Below, piece by piece: positions 23,861-34,519 of a DNA stretch of 64,000 nucleotides. Position 1 is the first letter of the stretch, and each line of letters begins with the position of its first letter. The notes under the pieces were generated by a model. It did not search any database, had not been told where the DNA came from, and saw only the letters and a program-made list of their open reading frames with translations. This DNA comes from Tuctoria greenei (lineage: Eukaryota; Streptophyta; Magnoliopsida; Poales; Poaceae), in NCBI GenBank assembly GCA_036927565.1, contig JAYESD010000002.1:228367605-228431604 (forward strand). Direction: 5' to 3'. Both the position numbers and the translations under genes were made by a program.

Positions 23861-24155
23861 CCTTATTTGCGACGGCCCTCTAAATTGCGACGGCCCGACC
23901 ATATGGCCGTTGCAATTAATGTTACTTGCGACGGCCTTTTTAGCAGCCGTCACAAATAAAATACTTATTTGCGACGGCTGCCTTAGTTGCGACGGTACTA
24001 GGGTTGGCCGTTGCAAATAAGTTGGTTATTTGCGACGGCACTGGGGTTGGCCGTCGCAAATAAGCAGTTATTTGCGACGGTCATGTTATTTGCGACGGCC
24101 AGAGGCGGGCCGTCGCAATTTATTCTATTTGCGGCGGCTAGCCGTCGCAAATGAT
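23861..24155. repeat. CACTA-A right subterminal repeat region
   Basis: About a dozen TTTGCGACGGC-type motifs occur in both orientations, matching those at the left end. They include forms with TTGCGACGG and GCCGTCGCAA. Confidence 0.92.
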
Positions 24156-24174
24156 CGCTTTTCTTGTAGTGTAT

Positions 24175-24488
24175 CTGTTGCCCAGATGCAGGTTTTAGTC
24201 AAAGGCACAAGAGACAATCCAGGAGAGATTGAAGTCACTCAAGATGGACGAGATCAGCATGACCAAACTGTAGCACAGGACAATCAGAAGATTAGGAATG
24301 GTAGTCACTCTGCACCCTTTAATAGAGTTCTGACCCGAGGTTTAGCTAAAAAGTTGGGTCAGTCTCTGGTGGTTGATCTGAAGTTGAGAAGTGCTAGAGG
24401 AAAAGCTCGCAATCAGAGATCGAAAGACACGCGGTCAACCCAGAAGTGCATGTCCAACTATGCCAAGTCCTCCAAACGTAAGAGGTAG
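24175..24488 (+). pseudogene. LINE ORF1-like remnant, right part
   Basis: This is the continuation of the tract cut at 14007. A frame is open to a TAG at 24486, ending in a basic tail rich in Arg, Lys and Ser (around TRGLAKKLGQ and SSKRKR). It fits a nucleic-acid-binding C-terminus but carries no domain I can name with certainty. Confidence 0.4.
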
Positions 24489-25099
24489 CAGGGTAATACC
24501 TCCTTTAATTTTTATCTAATATCAATAATGATGTATGATGATGTAAACACTGATGAACTCCTGCGTGAAATTTTCATATTGACTTTCAGGTGATTGTCAT
24601 AGGGATATGTCAGACACCCCACCCCTCAGTGTTGACCGCCGAGATGTTGATGCCCCCCCCCCCCCAGGTAATCAAGAATAGGATGGAGACAAAAGTGTTG
24701 TGGTGTTCTATAAAGATGATTGAAGTGGAGAGGAAATCGATTCAATTTACTTATGGTTGTGTTGTTGGTCCCCTTCAATCTTTTCGCCTTAAAGAATCAG
24801 GTAGGCTTCTTTCAGCATTTGACTTCATAGTTTGACTTATTTATCCTAATTATATTGTCACTATGATCATTGCATGTGCCATCATTGTAAATAACTATCT
24901 TTTGATTAATACATTTTAACAGCATGCTCTCTCTCTCTACCGTTTTTCCTTTCAAAAGAAGTACCTTGATTTGGAGACCATCTAATAGCATTGACCATTT
25001 ATTTCCAATTCTGTATGAATAATGTTTGTTCAACTACTATGGATTCGGAGGCTGCGAAACTTCACCATGGCTTTGACTCTGTCTGTCGACTAAACTGGT
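24489..25099. other. Unassigned AT-rich DNA
   Basis: Contains a poly-C run of about 12 near 24654-24666 and a short (CT)n near 24933. No gene or repeat partner is recognised. Confidence 0.4.
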
Positions 25100-25610
25100 T
25101 CTGCTTTTCTACTGTATCAGTACCGGTTTTGTAAAAGAACCGAAACCGAAAGTGATCAGAAGCTATCTACCGGTTCTTAATGTCAATCGGTACTGCAAAG
25201 GAGTCTAATCAATACCGGTTCGTAAAGTTGACCGGTGTTAAAAACATGCTCTTTTTCCGTACCAAATCCTTATATGAGTCGATATTGATATAGCAAACCT
25301 CAGTACCGATTTGTGACGTGGACCGGTGTTGAAAGTGTGATAAATTTTTGTGCTGATTTCCGATACGGCACTATACTGGTAACAGCAACCCTCAATACCG
25401 GTTTATAACTAGAACCAGTGTGGAAAGTGTGCTCAGTTTCTGTATCCATTCCTAACACGATCCGATACTGATACAGCAAACCTCACCACCGGTTTGTAAC
25501 ATGAACCGGTGTTAAAATGTTAATACGGGTTGCATTGTGGAATTGGTACGGATACTTAATATCTGAATCGGTTCTTCATCATTTATGAGCATGGAGGTTG
25601 AAAACCAATA
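25100..25610. repeat. Palindromic ACCGGTT repeat array (old CACTA-like end)
   Basis: Six or so degenerate units of the form TACCGGTTTGTAA..GAACCGGTGTTAAAA repeat every 60-90 bases (near 25122, 25180, 25216, 25305, 25396 and 25488). The paired ACCGGT blocks are inverted. This is the texture of subterminal repeats from a CACTA-type element whose terminus is no longer recognisable. Confidence 0.6.
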
Positions 25611-25879
25611 CTGATAATCCTTCAATAGAAGATGCGGTGGTACAAATGATTGTTTCTGTTGTAATGTCTTCATCAATTGATTGTTCTTGATGTTGCCATG
25701 TCATCTTGGACAACCATCAATAGAAGTGAATGCGGCTTTATGGTCTAGCTTTAATCAATCGATGTTGTTCATCTCAGATTGACAATTGCTTATGCTTAAG
25801 CTTAAGGTTGAAGCTCACGGAGTCGACCTTACTTGAAAACCGTTTCGGATGTAATAAATGATATTTTCTCACTACTACA

Positions 25880-26256
25880 AAAAGCATTTTCCCTGGCACC
25901 TCGATTTTTCTAACACAGGCGGTCTATAAAAAAATGTGATTGTGATGACGAATGATACAATAACCGTCTGTGATGACTGAACTTCACAGACGGATTTTAA
26001 GAAAGAACCGTCTGGGTAAGTACATTCTTTACTCAAGCGGTTATCAATTAAGAACCGCTTGTGATGTATCAAACATCACAGGCGGTTCTTAAAGAATGAC
26101 CGCCTGGGTAAATACATAATTTTCACATACGGTCATTCTTTAAGAACCGTATGTATTGGTTCAATCATCACAAGCGGTTTTTATTGAAGAACCGCCAGGG
26201 GAAAGTCATTGTTTTCGCAGGCTGCTTGTTAATTAAGAACCACCTGTGATGGTGAT
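25880..26256. repeat. CACTA-B left subterminal repeats
   Basis: Repeated motifs of the form AACCGTCTGTGATGA and TCACAGACGG, with variants GGCGGTTCTTAA, occur in both orientations from 25915 to 26250. They match the array at the right end of the element. Confidence 0.9.
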
Positions 26257-26639
26257 AAGCTAATCCCTTCACAGCGAGCTCTTATAGATGCAAGTAACAC
26301 TTGTGGCTCATCATTTGGATTGTTGAAAGCATCAATTTGAAGCCTGACAATCCTTGGAAGGATTTTCTCATCCATTTGAAGGATTTCTTTCCCTCATGTC
26401 CATTTGAAAACTTAAGAAGATGTTCCTTACTCAGTTTTAATGTTTAAATATATTGACTAAAAATCATTACCTACTTTCTTAGTGCTTCACACAAGCGAGG
26501 AAGCGAACAACTTCAATCACAAATCTTGTTTTTACACTTTCATAGGATTTAACCTTAATCTTTAATTCAAGCATAGATTTATCAAATAAGTGAAGCTTCC
26601 TTATCACACAAGTTAATGACAGTTATAAGTGAAGGATGT

Positions 26640-26830
26640 GCCCAAGCTAACAAAATCTGAATCGGACTGAAGATAAAAAGATCTGCATATGAGTGGCAAT
26701 GTCCAGGTTAGACAGCGTGAAGCTATGATGGCAACCTTCAACAACATGAAAAGTGATGATAAGGTTATGCTTGCATCAACCAAGGCATGTTGTGAGGGTA
26801 TAACACATGTTGGGGCAAGCGTAACCGTTA
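26640..26830 (+). pseudogene. Second SNF2 (CLASSY-like) exon fragment, inner left arm
   Basis: An open stretch at 26689-26883 reads MSGNVQVRQREAMM, then ATFNNMKSDDKVML and STKACCEGIT. It is the same helicase region as the outer arms but from a different paralogue or exon copy. Its mirror copy is at about 26835-26985 on the minus strand. The reading after the palindrome centre is not SNF2 and is simply the complement of the other arm. Confidence 0.75.
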
Positions 26831-26984
26831 TGCTCCAACAAGTGTTATGCCCTCACAACATGCCTTGGTTGATGCAAGCATAATCTTGGCATCCCTTTTC
26901 ATGTTGTTGAAGGCTGCCATCATAGCTTTATGTTGTCTAACCTGGACATTGTCACTCATATGCAGCATCTCTTTGTCTTCAGTC

Positions 26985-27640
26985 CCGTTGAGATTTCGTT
27001 AGCTTCGACACACCCTTCACTTGTAACTGCCATTAACATGTCTGATGAGGAAGCTTTAGTTATTGATAAATCTATGCTTGAAAGATTAAGATCAAATTCC
27101 TATGAAAAGGGTAAAAACAAGATTTGTTATTGAAGTTGTTCGCTTCGTCGCTTGTGTGAAGCACTATGAGAGATGGTACTAATTTGTAGTCAATATATTC
27201 ATCCATTAGAACTGATAAAATAGCATCTTCGTAAGTTTTTAAAATAGAGAGAAGAGAAAGAAATCTTTCAGGACTTGTTTGGGTGTACTCAATCTAATTG
27301 GATTGAAGTGAAGAATGAACTAATTTTCTCCTCAATCCACCTCAAACCACTTATATTGAAGTGGATCCACTCCTATCCAAACAAGCCCTCAAATGGATGG
27401 AAAGTATCATCAGACTTCAATTGAAGCTTTTAACAATTCAAATGATGAGTCTCGGGTGTTACTTCCATCTACAAGAGCTTGTTGTGAAGGGATTAGCTTG
27501 ACAGGAGCTTCAAGAGTTGTGCTTCTAGATGTTGTTTGAAACCAAACTGTTGGAAGGCAAGCCTGATCATCATACGTCAGAAGAAATTTATATACACATA
27601 CAATTTGATAACTTGTGGAACAGGTGAAGGTGATAAATGT
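26985..27640 (+). pseudogene. SNF2 helicase fragment, CLASSY/DRD1 clade
   Basis: Read in order across frames, this gives ISLASTHPSLV, a linker ending DKSMLERLRSN, the KNKI(R)F..EVVRLCEAL region, a VFSQYIHPL-like segment, then EAFNNSNDESRVLL, STRACCEGISLTGAS (27468-27512), RVVLLDVV and finally QKKFIYTYNLITCGTGEGDK. This is the helicase C-terminal lobe (motifs V-VI) of plant CLASSY/DRD1-type remodellers, which recruit RNA polymerase IV or V in RNA-directed DNA methylation. It is only about 200 residues, lacks the ATP-binding lobe, has frameshifts and a stop for Trp at 27537, and is interrupted by a MITE. It cannot make a remodeller. Clade assignment is from memory of the motif strings. Confidence 0.8.
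27271..27388. mobile_element. MITE inserted in the right arm of the hairpin
   Basis: The 118-bp insert starts GGACTTGTTTGG and ends CCAAACAAGCCC, giving terminal inverted repeats of about 12 bases. It is flanked by TCA on both sides (27268-27270 and 27389-27391). The left arm of the surrounding inverted repeat lacks it, which proves insertion after the arms were formed. The superfamily is not decided. Confidence 0.75.
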
Positions 27641-27714
27641 AATAATGTTCGAAATAGAAGCTAAATTTAATAAAGTTCAAAACATGTTAACTAAAGCTGA
27701 AATAGAGCATTGTT

Positions 27715-30700
27715 CTAAGTTCGTTTCAGAGGATACAAATATATACAGTATATATCATACATTTTACCAGCATTGACATCTTCTCGCATATAGGGTTTCA
27801 AATCCTTTTTAATGCTTCTCTCTACGCGCTTGATGTTTTCTGGTTCGGTGAAAAGGTACATCTCTTCATATTGATTATATTCCTCTTCATTATCTCCCAC
27901 ATTCTCAACCCCAACAATATTTTGCTTTCCAGAAATAACTACGTGCATCTTCTCAGTTTCTGGATCTTGAACATAAAAAACTTGTGCAACACTATCGGCG
28001 AGAATCCACAGGTCATCTTTATAACCCACTTTATTCAAGCCTACCAGTGTCAGCCCGTAATTGTCCACTTTCACACCATCAGGATGTTTGACCCATTGGC
28101 ACTTAAATACGGGCATTACCATTCTTTTGCCATAATCGAGTTCCCATATTTCCTCTATGAACCCGAAGTATGTGGTCTTTTGCTCTTGTGAATCATAAGC
28201 CTCAATATGAACACCACTATTTTGTGCAACACTCTTACCGTCTTTTTCTTTAGTGTAAAATGTGTAACCATTGATGTCATATGCTTGCCATGATGTCACC
28301 AAAGCAGATGGGCCAGAAGCTAACTTCTTCATTGTTGCCTCTTCTATAGTGTTTTCGTATGGTATATTTTTGTCCATTAACCATTCAGTGAAACATCTTT
28401 TGTGCTCTTTCATGATCCAGTCCTCTGTGCGGTCTTGGTTTTTTTCACGAAACTCAATTTGGTGTTCCTCGATGAATGACTCTGCTATTGCGAGCTTTTG
28501 TAGTACACCAAAATGGGCACGGTGTACATTCTTATAATCTTGAACGATAAAAGTTTTTTTACCCACTTTGCCTCTGCCACGTAGTCTATCCTCATGTACC
28601 GGTATAGGCAAACCTATCAGTTTTCCATCTTTGATGTAATCAGCACAGCCCTCAATCACTTCTTCAGTGGTGTATCCTTCCATAATTGAACCCTCTGGGT
28701 GAGCACGATTCCGCACATAACCTTTTAATACTCCTAAATATCTCTCCAACGAAAACATATGATGTAAATATAGTGGCCCCAATGCTTTTATTTGATCAAC
28801 AAGATGTATGATTAGGTGTACTTGCATATCAAAAAAGGAAGGTGGGAAACACATCTCAAGCTTGCACATAGTCTCGATGATGTATGTTTTCATATAGTCT
28901 AAATCTTCATATGTTATCACCTTTTGCGATACTGCATTGAAGAAGTAACACAAACCTGTGATGACAACTTTTATATGCTCAGGTTTGATGACTCTTATTG
29001 CAATGGCAAGGAACACTGTCATCATCATATGACAATCGTGAGAATTATAACCGAATAAAGACAAGTCTTTCATCGAGACTAGTTTGTGGATATTGGATGA
29101 GAAACTCGTGGGTACTTTGATCCCACGCAAGCATTCGCAAATTGCTTTTTTCTCTTCTAGTGTCAAGTTGTAGCTGGCTGGGGGAAGATAATTCTTCTCG
29201 TTCGCCTTTTCTACTAGATGAAGCTCTGGTCTCAAATCAAGATTTACTAGGTCCATACGTGAATTTAATCCGTCCTTTGTTTTCCTCGGCATGTCTAGCA
29301 AGGTCCCGATGATGCTGTCAAATACATTCTTTGTAACGTGCATCAAATCAATACTATGGCAGAATTCTAGTTTCTTCCAATACGGAAGATACATGAAAAA
29401 AATTGATTGTTTCTTGAAAGCCATGTCAGTTGTATTATCTGAAGATGTATTTTTCTTTCTCTTGATTCCTTTACATTTTTTCCCTTATTGAAAGCAATAT
29501 GAATGTTCTTGACCATTTTGAACACAAGTTTTCCACTATAAGGTTTTGGTGCAGTATCTTTTTTAATTTTGTTATAAAATTGTTCTTTCATCTTCCTATA
29601 CTTGTGTGTATTTGTCAAAAACCATCGGTGTCTCATGTACACCGTCTTTCTGGATGAAGTGAGGTATAGAAATCCAGTTTATCCAAGCACCTTACACAAA
29701 CTTTCTTCCCTTTCATTTGTCCCGATAATGTAAACAGTTTGGGGTAATCATGCACGGTGATGAATATCATTGCTCTTAGCGTGAAATACTCCCGCTTGTA
29801 CTCAACCCATGTACGTACCCCTTCATTCCACAATTTCAGCATATCTTCCATTAAAGGTTCCAAGAACACATCAATTTCGATGTCAGGTTGTTTTGGACCT
29901 TGGATAAGAACAGATAACAAGATATAGTTCCTTTTGTGACACAACCACGTCGGTAGGTTGTACATCGTTAAGACCTCGGGCCATGTGCTGTTTATGCTCC
30001 TTTTTTCACCAAACGGATTCATTCCGTCTGTACCCAAGGCAAACCTCACATTTCTGATTTCCTTTGCAAATTCTGGATACTAAATATCAAAATTTTTCCA
30101 CTGCGTTGCATCACCAGGGTGTCAAATATGTTTTTCATTCTCTTGCGTTGCTCGGAATGCCAACGCATAAGTTCAGCCTCTCTAGGGTTTGAGAACAAAA
30201 GCTTCAAGCGATCAATTACCAGAAGGTACCACATCACCAAGGCAGGAATTTTCTCTTATTCTTCCCGTCTGCATCGCTAGAAGTATCGTCATCGTCACCT
30301 TCAGGACCAATAATAAACTTCTTATTCTTCTGAGACTTTTTCATGTTGGTAACATACTGGTGATTGTAGTCCTTCTTATATCTACTGACACCACAGATGG
30401 GGCATCTAGTTGCAAGCTCATGCTCTTTGTGATACAGAATATAATGGTTCATACAAGCGTGTATTTTTGTCACACCTAGTACCATCGAGCAAAGAAGTTT
30501 CTTCGCTTATAAGTGCTTCTGGGCAGTTTATTTGGATTTGGAAGAATTTCTACCATAAGATTCAAAAGATCAGAGAAACTACAATCAGACCATCCATGTG
30601 TGGCTTTCAACTTTAGTAGTTTTAAGACTGCACACAGTGTAGTAAACTCTTTATCACAACCGTTTCATTCAACATATAAAAGCTCTATCGTCGCATTCTA

Positions 30701-31138
30701 CAATGTCTCCATTTTACTTAAACCTTTACTTGCTCCCATAAAAGTCAACACATATGGTTCAATGTGACGCAACATGTCCTCACAATCAAACTCATCATCA
30801 TCATCACCATCTTGATTGTCACTACCATCATCGATATGAACATTATCGTCATCTGAACCTCTCTCATCATCTTTATCCACATCATGTGTATCTAACTCAC
30901 CATGCTCAGTCCATATTGTGTAGTTTTTTTTTTTGAAAACTCTTTTCACAAAATGAGATTGGATTACTATAGTATCCGTCCAAGCAATTTTATTTTCGCA
31001 GTCGATACATGGACATAATATGTCATCTATCTTTTGCAACTTTGCATGTCTCTTGGATGTTTCAATAAAATTTGCAATATTACGAATGTACATAGGATCG
31101 GGTCTTGGCATGTTATACATCCACGCTCGATGGTACAT
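27715..31138 (-). pseudogene. TNPD-like (tnp2) transposase of CACTA-B, broken
   Basis: This encodes the catalytic CACTA transposase. Pieces from N to C: transposase-associated domain 31138-30698 (RAWMYNMPRPDP, CPCIDCENK, an acidic Asp-rich linker); zinc-cluster part 30485-30234 (CMNHYILYHKEHE, then CPICGVSRY); tnp2 core 30240-29633 (FALGTDGMNPFG, TWPEVLTMYNLP, LIQGPKQP, CVRCLDK); then a 569-codon open frame 29424-27715 with DLMHVTKNVFDSIIG, a DUF4218-like part (MCFPPSFFD, HLIIHLVDQI) and a DUF4216-like tail (PVFKCQWVKHP). Frameshifts separate the pieces near 30600, 30485, 30235, 30047 and 29430-29640. It differs strongly from the TNPD of CACTA-A and -C. Its 3' end lies ~75 bp from the SNF2 fragment. 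Confidence 0.88.
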
Positions 31139-32336
31139 GCTTCAATAATAGAATTTTTGTAAGATTTACAAAATTTGGCCACAAATATTCCCTAAAGGTC
31201 TTCTATAAAATGAATTTACAGAGACATAACAAGATTGTATCATATGAGTGAATACTAGTATCATGTACGTCTGTTCATAAGGGTTCCATGAAAATTTGTT
31301 TCATAATTTTCTCGGATTCCTAGTGGCCACAAGGTTCACAAGTCGTCTAATCGACCCTAGTCGCCTAAGAGGCGATTAGGTCGACTAGGACGATTAGTCG
31401 TCGATTAGGGTGACTAATCGACCCTAGTCGATGGTTAATCGATGTCCGGTCCTCCTCAAGATTTTTAAGGTAATACCAAGTTGATACAGAGTTGTAGAGA
31501 GAGGTGGCACGTAGGAGAGCGGCGGCAATGTCAAATAAGACTCTAAGATCGGCGTTATAAGCAAGTATCTTTGGTGGCGCTCGTACCTTACGAGGTAATG
31601 GAGATCGGCAGCGGTGGCGACAGACAGGAGGCATCAGCAGCGGTAGGTAGGAGGCATCGGCGGCGAACAGAAAGCGCGACGGACAGGAGGCGGCGGCGTC
31701 GAGCGGAGTCTGGAGGAGACGGGCGACGTCTTAAGGCAGACGGAGTCGAAGGCGTCGGGCGCAGCAAGTGGGGGTGAAGGATTGAAGTTGTGGGGCAAAC
31801 AGGCCCAGTCGCATGGGCTAATCGCATGGGCTAGGTCTGGGTGGGATCCGGTCCGTTATATCTTGACGTCGGATCCCATCCAACGATGGTAACTAAATGG
31901 GCGAGTTATAAAACCATCTTCCGAGAAAGATAACCCTAATCACTCCTTCAAAATATATGCAAGCAGGAGGTACGCACACACAAGTAACATATTGAAAAGG
32001 AAAACACGTAAAACTATAATTACAAGTTCGGGTAAACTTCATGCATCTTATATATATGACAATATCATCTATTAATTAAACATCATATTCATGTCATAAT
32101 AGGTACAAACTACAATAAGCTTATTACAATATAGTCCATACATCAATATCTAAAAGACCAAACCTCCAAATTATTGAGTCCAAACGCATATGTACACACA
32201 TGCAAAGGACATAATCCATATACCAGAACACACAAAACTAGCAGCTTATCAGCTAGTTATGAAAATATACAAAGAAAAAAGTAAGAAACTACATGCGTAA
32301 GGACATTAAGAACTGATATGGAAAAATAATGGTAGC
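31139..32336. other. 5' region of CACTA-B TNPD with a TAGTCG palindrome cluster
   Basis: No gene. At 31340-31440 short units of the form CTAGTCGCCTAAGAGGCGATTAG and GTCGATTAGGGTGACTAATCGAC form overlapping palindromes, the texture of a small hAT-like non-autonomous element. GC-rich sequence follows at 31590-31760. An AT-rich tract runs up to the Sirevirus target site. Confidence 0.45.
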
Positions 32337-32341
32337 ATTGC

Positions 32342-33995
32342 TGAAAGTTGCCTAGAGGGGGGGTGAATAGGCTAATCGACCTGCAAATGACTTAATAAAA
32401 CGAGATTAAATCACAGGGGGCGGACTAGTCCGGTCTGGGGGCGGACTAGTCCGGTCAGCCTGCGTGAAGAACCCTAAAAAGTGTTTCTAGCAAGTTTTAG
32501 GGGATTTTCTCGAGGCTACAAGTGAGGATATATTTAAAGCAAGTTTAGAAACTATCAACACAAGAGTGAGTCAAGTTTTAACAAGATTAAGCAATGTGAG
32601 GCACAAGACAAGACGAGCAACCCTAGAACAAAGTAAGCGATAAGCAAAATGCGAAGAACACGGAGACACAAGGAGTTTTATCCCGAGGTTCGATTCTACA
32701 CAAGAATCTACGTCCCCGTTGAGGAGTCCACAAAGGATCGGGTTCACCAACCCTTCCCTCACCAAGTTTACCGCACGGGCCTAACTTGGTTCTCCACTAT
32801 CTCAAAAGCGATTACAAAGTTTGTTGGGGCTTCTCACAATCTGAGGCTCCCACACCACAAATATGATCAACAACGCACAACACACTCAACACACAGCCCA
32901 CAAAGACTCAATGAGTGCAAGAGATCAAACCGGGAGCACAAGCGCGATGTTCTTCCTCTTCTCCACCACACTAAACCCTAATCCACTCAAGAATTAGTTT
33001 TAGAGGGAAAGTTGGCAAGAAAGAGGCTCAAGAGTGCTCCAAGTTGGTTGTGGCGGCGCTAGGGTTCAACTCAGTTCGAGTCACTTTCAAAAGAACCCAG
33101 GGGACCTCTATTTATAGAGGTCCCAAGCCCATACTGCTGACTTCAGCAGAAGGGCGGACTAGTCCGGCCTCAGGCCCGGACTAGTCCGGCCTAGGGGACC
33201 ACTGACCTCTTGTCAGGCCCCGACAGCTGACACGCTATCGTCACACTACCCGCCAAACTTCAAATTCAAACGGTAACTTCCACAACGGACTAGTCCAGTC
33301 ACCACCGGACTGGTCCGATCTCACACAGAGCCTTTTGCTCCGTGTGAAAACGGACTAGTCTGAGGACCACGGACTAGTCCGGCCCCAAGGGCGGACTAGT
33401 CCGGTCTTCCTAGACTTAGTCACAGAATCACCTCCAACACGCCAACCCGGACTAGTCCGGCTCCACGGGCGGACTAGTCCGTTCTCACTCAGGACCTCTT
33501 GGTCCGGACACAAACGGACAAGTCCGTGGTTTTGAGACTTAGTCCCAAAACCCACTCCCTGCTACCCGGACTAGTCCGGCCACAAACGGACTAGTCCTAT
33601 CTCGGTCAGACCCTTCTGGTCCGGCCGATAACGGACTTGGCCAGCCAGGGGCGGACTAGTCCGGCCTCCTGCACGGACTAGTTCGGCCCTACGGCCAGAC
33701 CACTCATTCACTCATTTCTTTCATAGGTTTGACCTCTAAACCACTTTGAGCTCCCAAACTTGATCTCAATGCACTTTACACACACACCCTCCTATTACTA
33801 CGGCTAGTCTAACTCAATCACGCTAGAAACCCTAGTTTCTACGCTTCGAGTTGACTCCGTTTCCTTCCTTTTCCTTTTTGAGGGTTTGCGTCTCCGATTG
33901 AGTCTTCACCTGTGCTAAGATCACTTGAGCTCATTAGCGACTTAATTGTCGTCATCAATCATCCAAAACCCACGGGGAACCTAGATGCACTTTCA
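32342..33995 (-). repeat. Sirevirus 3' LTR (left copy)
   Basis: 1654 bp, with ends TGAAAGTTGCC and ATGCACTTTCA on the plus strand. It contains more than ten CGGACTAGTCCG-type palindromes, densest at 33150-33690. It pairs with 42838-44490. Many of the few differences are C/T or G/A changes at CG sites inside the palindromes, as expected from methylated cytosine decay. Confidence 0.95.
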
Positions 33996-34010
33996 ATCTC
34001 CCCCTTTTTG
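33996..34010 (-). promoter_or_regulatory. Sirevirus polypurine tract
   Basis: On the minus strand AAAAAGGGGGAGAT lies directly before the LTR start TGAAAGTGCATC. This is the conserved Sirevirus-style plus-strand primer site. A second identical copy follows the right LTR at 44491-44505. Confidence 0.85.
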
Positions 34011-34227
34011 GTGATTGATGACAACACATTAAGTCCTTCAACAATTAAGAGTATTAAATTTGGTTTTCATAACTTGTGTGCGTATGAATGACTCCCCCTC
34101 AATGTATGCAACATGTAAAAGAGGTGGAGGAGTTCTTTCATACCCACACACGTTATGGTGGGGTGCCTACGTGATGTGCTCAACAATTGTGACAAGACAT
34201 AAAGAGCATCAATATAATCAAAAGATT

Positions 34228-34413
34228 GACAATAATAGCATTATATTGATATTAAGCAACATTAACAAGTCTTGCACAAATGTAAACATCCAAGAGCAAG
34301 AATATATTACAAAACAAGTCCACAATAATAGCATTATATTGATATTAAGCAACATTAACAAGTCTTGCACAAATGTAAACATCCAAGAGCAAGAATATAT
34401 TAAAAAACAAGTC
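34228..34413. repeat. Two direct 93-bp repeats in the Sirevirus 3' region
   Basis: A 93-bp unit beginning AATAATAGCATTATATTG occurs twice in tandem. The unit length is a multiple of three and both strands stay open through it, but no protein family is recognised. The same pair recurs in the duplicated segment at about 44720-44910. Confidence 0.85.
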
Positions 34414-34519
34414 CACAAATCACAAACACGCCCACAAACGATTAACTCCCCCTTAACTCTCCCCCTTTGGCATCAAGGCACCAAAAAGGAAAAGAGGAGA
34501 GGAAACTAAGACCTAAGAA

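Larger units (their letters stand above)
14008..24171 (-). mobile_element. CACTA-A: complete En/Spm-type DNA transposon, 10.2 kb
   Basis: Both ends are present: CACTACAGGAAA at 14008 and the complement of CACTACAAGAAAA ending at 24171. They are flanked by the 3-bp target duplication TAT (14005-14007 and 24172-24174). Dense subterminal repeats based on TTTGCGACGGC occupy both ends in both orientations. Genes read right to left: TNPD-like transposase (about 20936 to 17430, broken), then TNPA-like (17339 to 14677, open). The 5' end of the element is therefore the right end. Inside lie several smaller insertions between 20937 and 23800. The element splits a LINE-like coding remnant. Confidence 0.93.
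26257..27498. repeat. Long inverted repeat built from a CLASSY/DRD1-type SNF2 gene
   Basis: Positions 26257-26813 are the reverse complement of about 26835-27498, allowing for a 118-bp MITE inserted in the right arm. Arms are about 557 and 543 bases without the MITE. The centre (26814-26834) is itself nearly palindromic, so there is hardly any loop. By eye the arms agree at roughly 85-90 percent. Outer arm parts encode, outward, the AFNN..ACCEGISL region of an SNF2 helicase; the inner parts encode a second related copy (TFNN..STKACCEGIT) facing the centre. A transcript through this region could fold into a long double-stranded RNA. Confidence 0.88.

Noticed and set aside
32400..33700. CRISPR-like regularly spaced palindromes
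   Set aside because: Spacing is irregular, the repeats are 12-bp palindromes in a plant LTR, no cas genes, and the same units occur in both LTRs and the internal region.
34060..34509. 149-codon plus-strand frame inside the Sirevirus, with a 31-residue repeat
   Set aside because: Antisense to the element, created by two direct 93-bp repeats, and copied with the duplicated segment; no known family.
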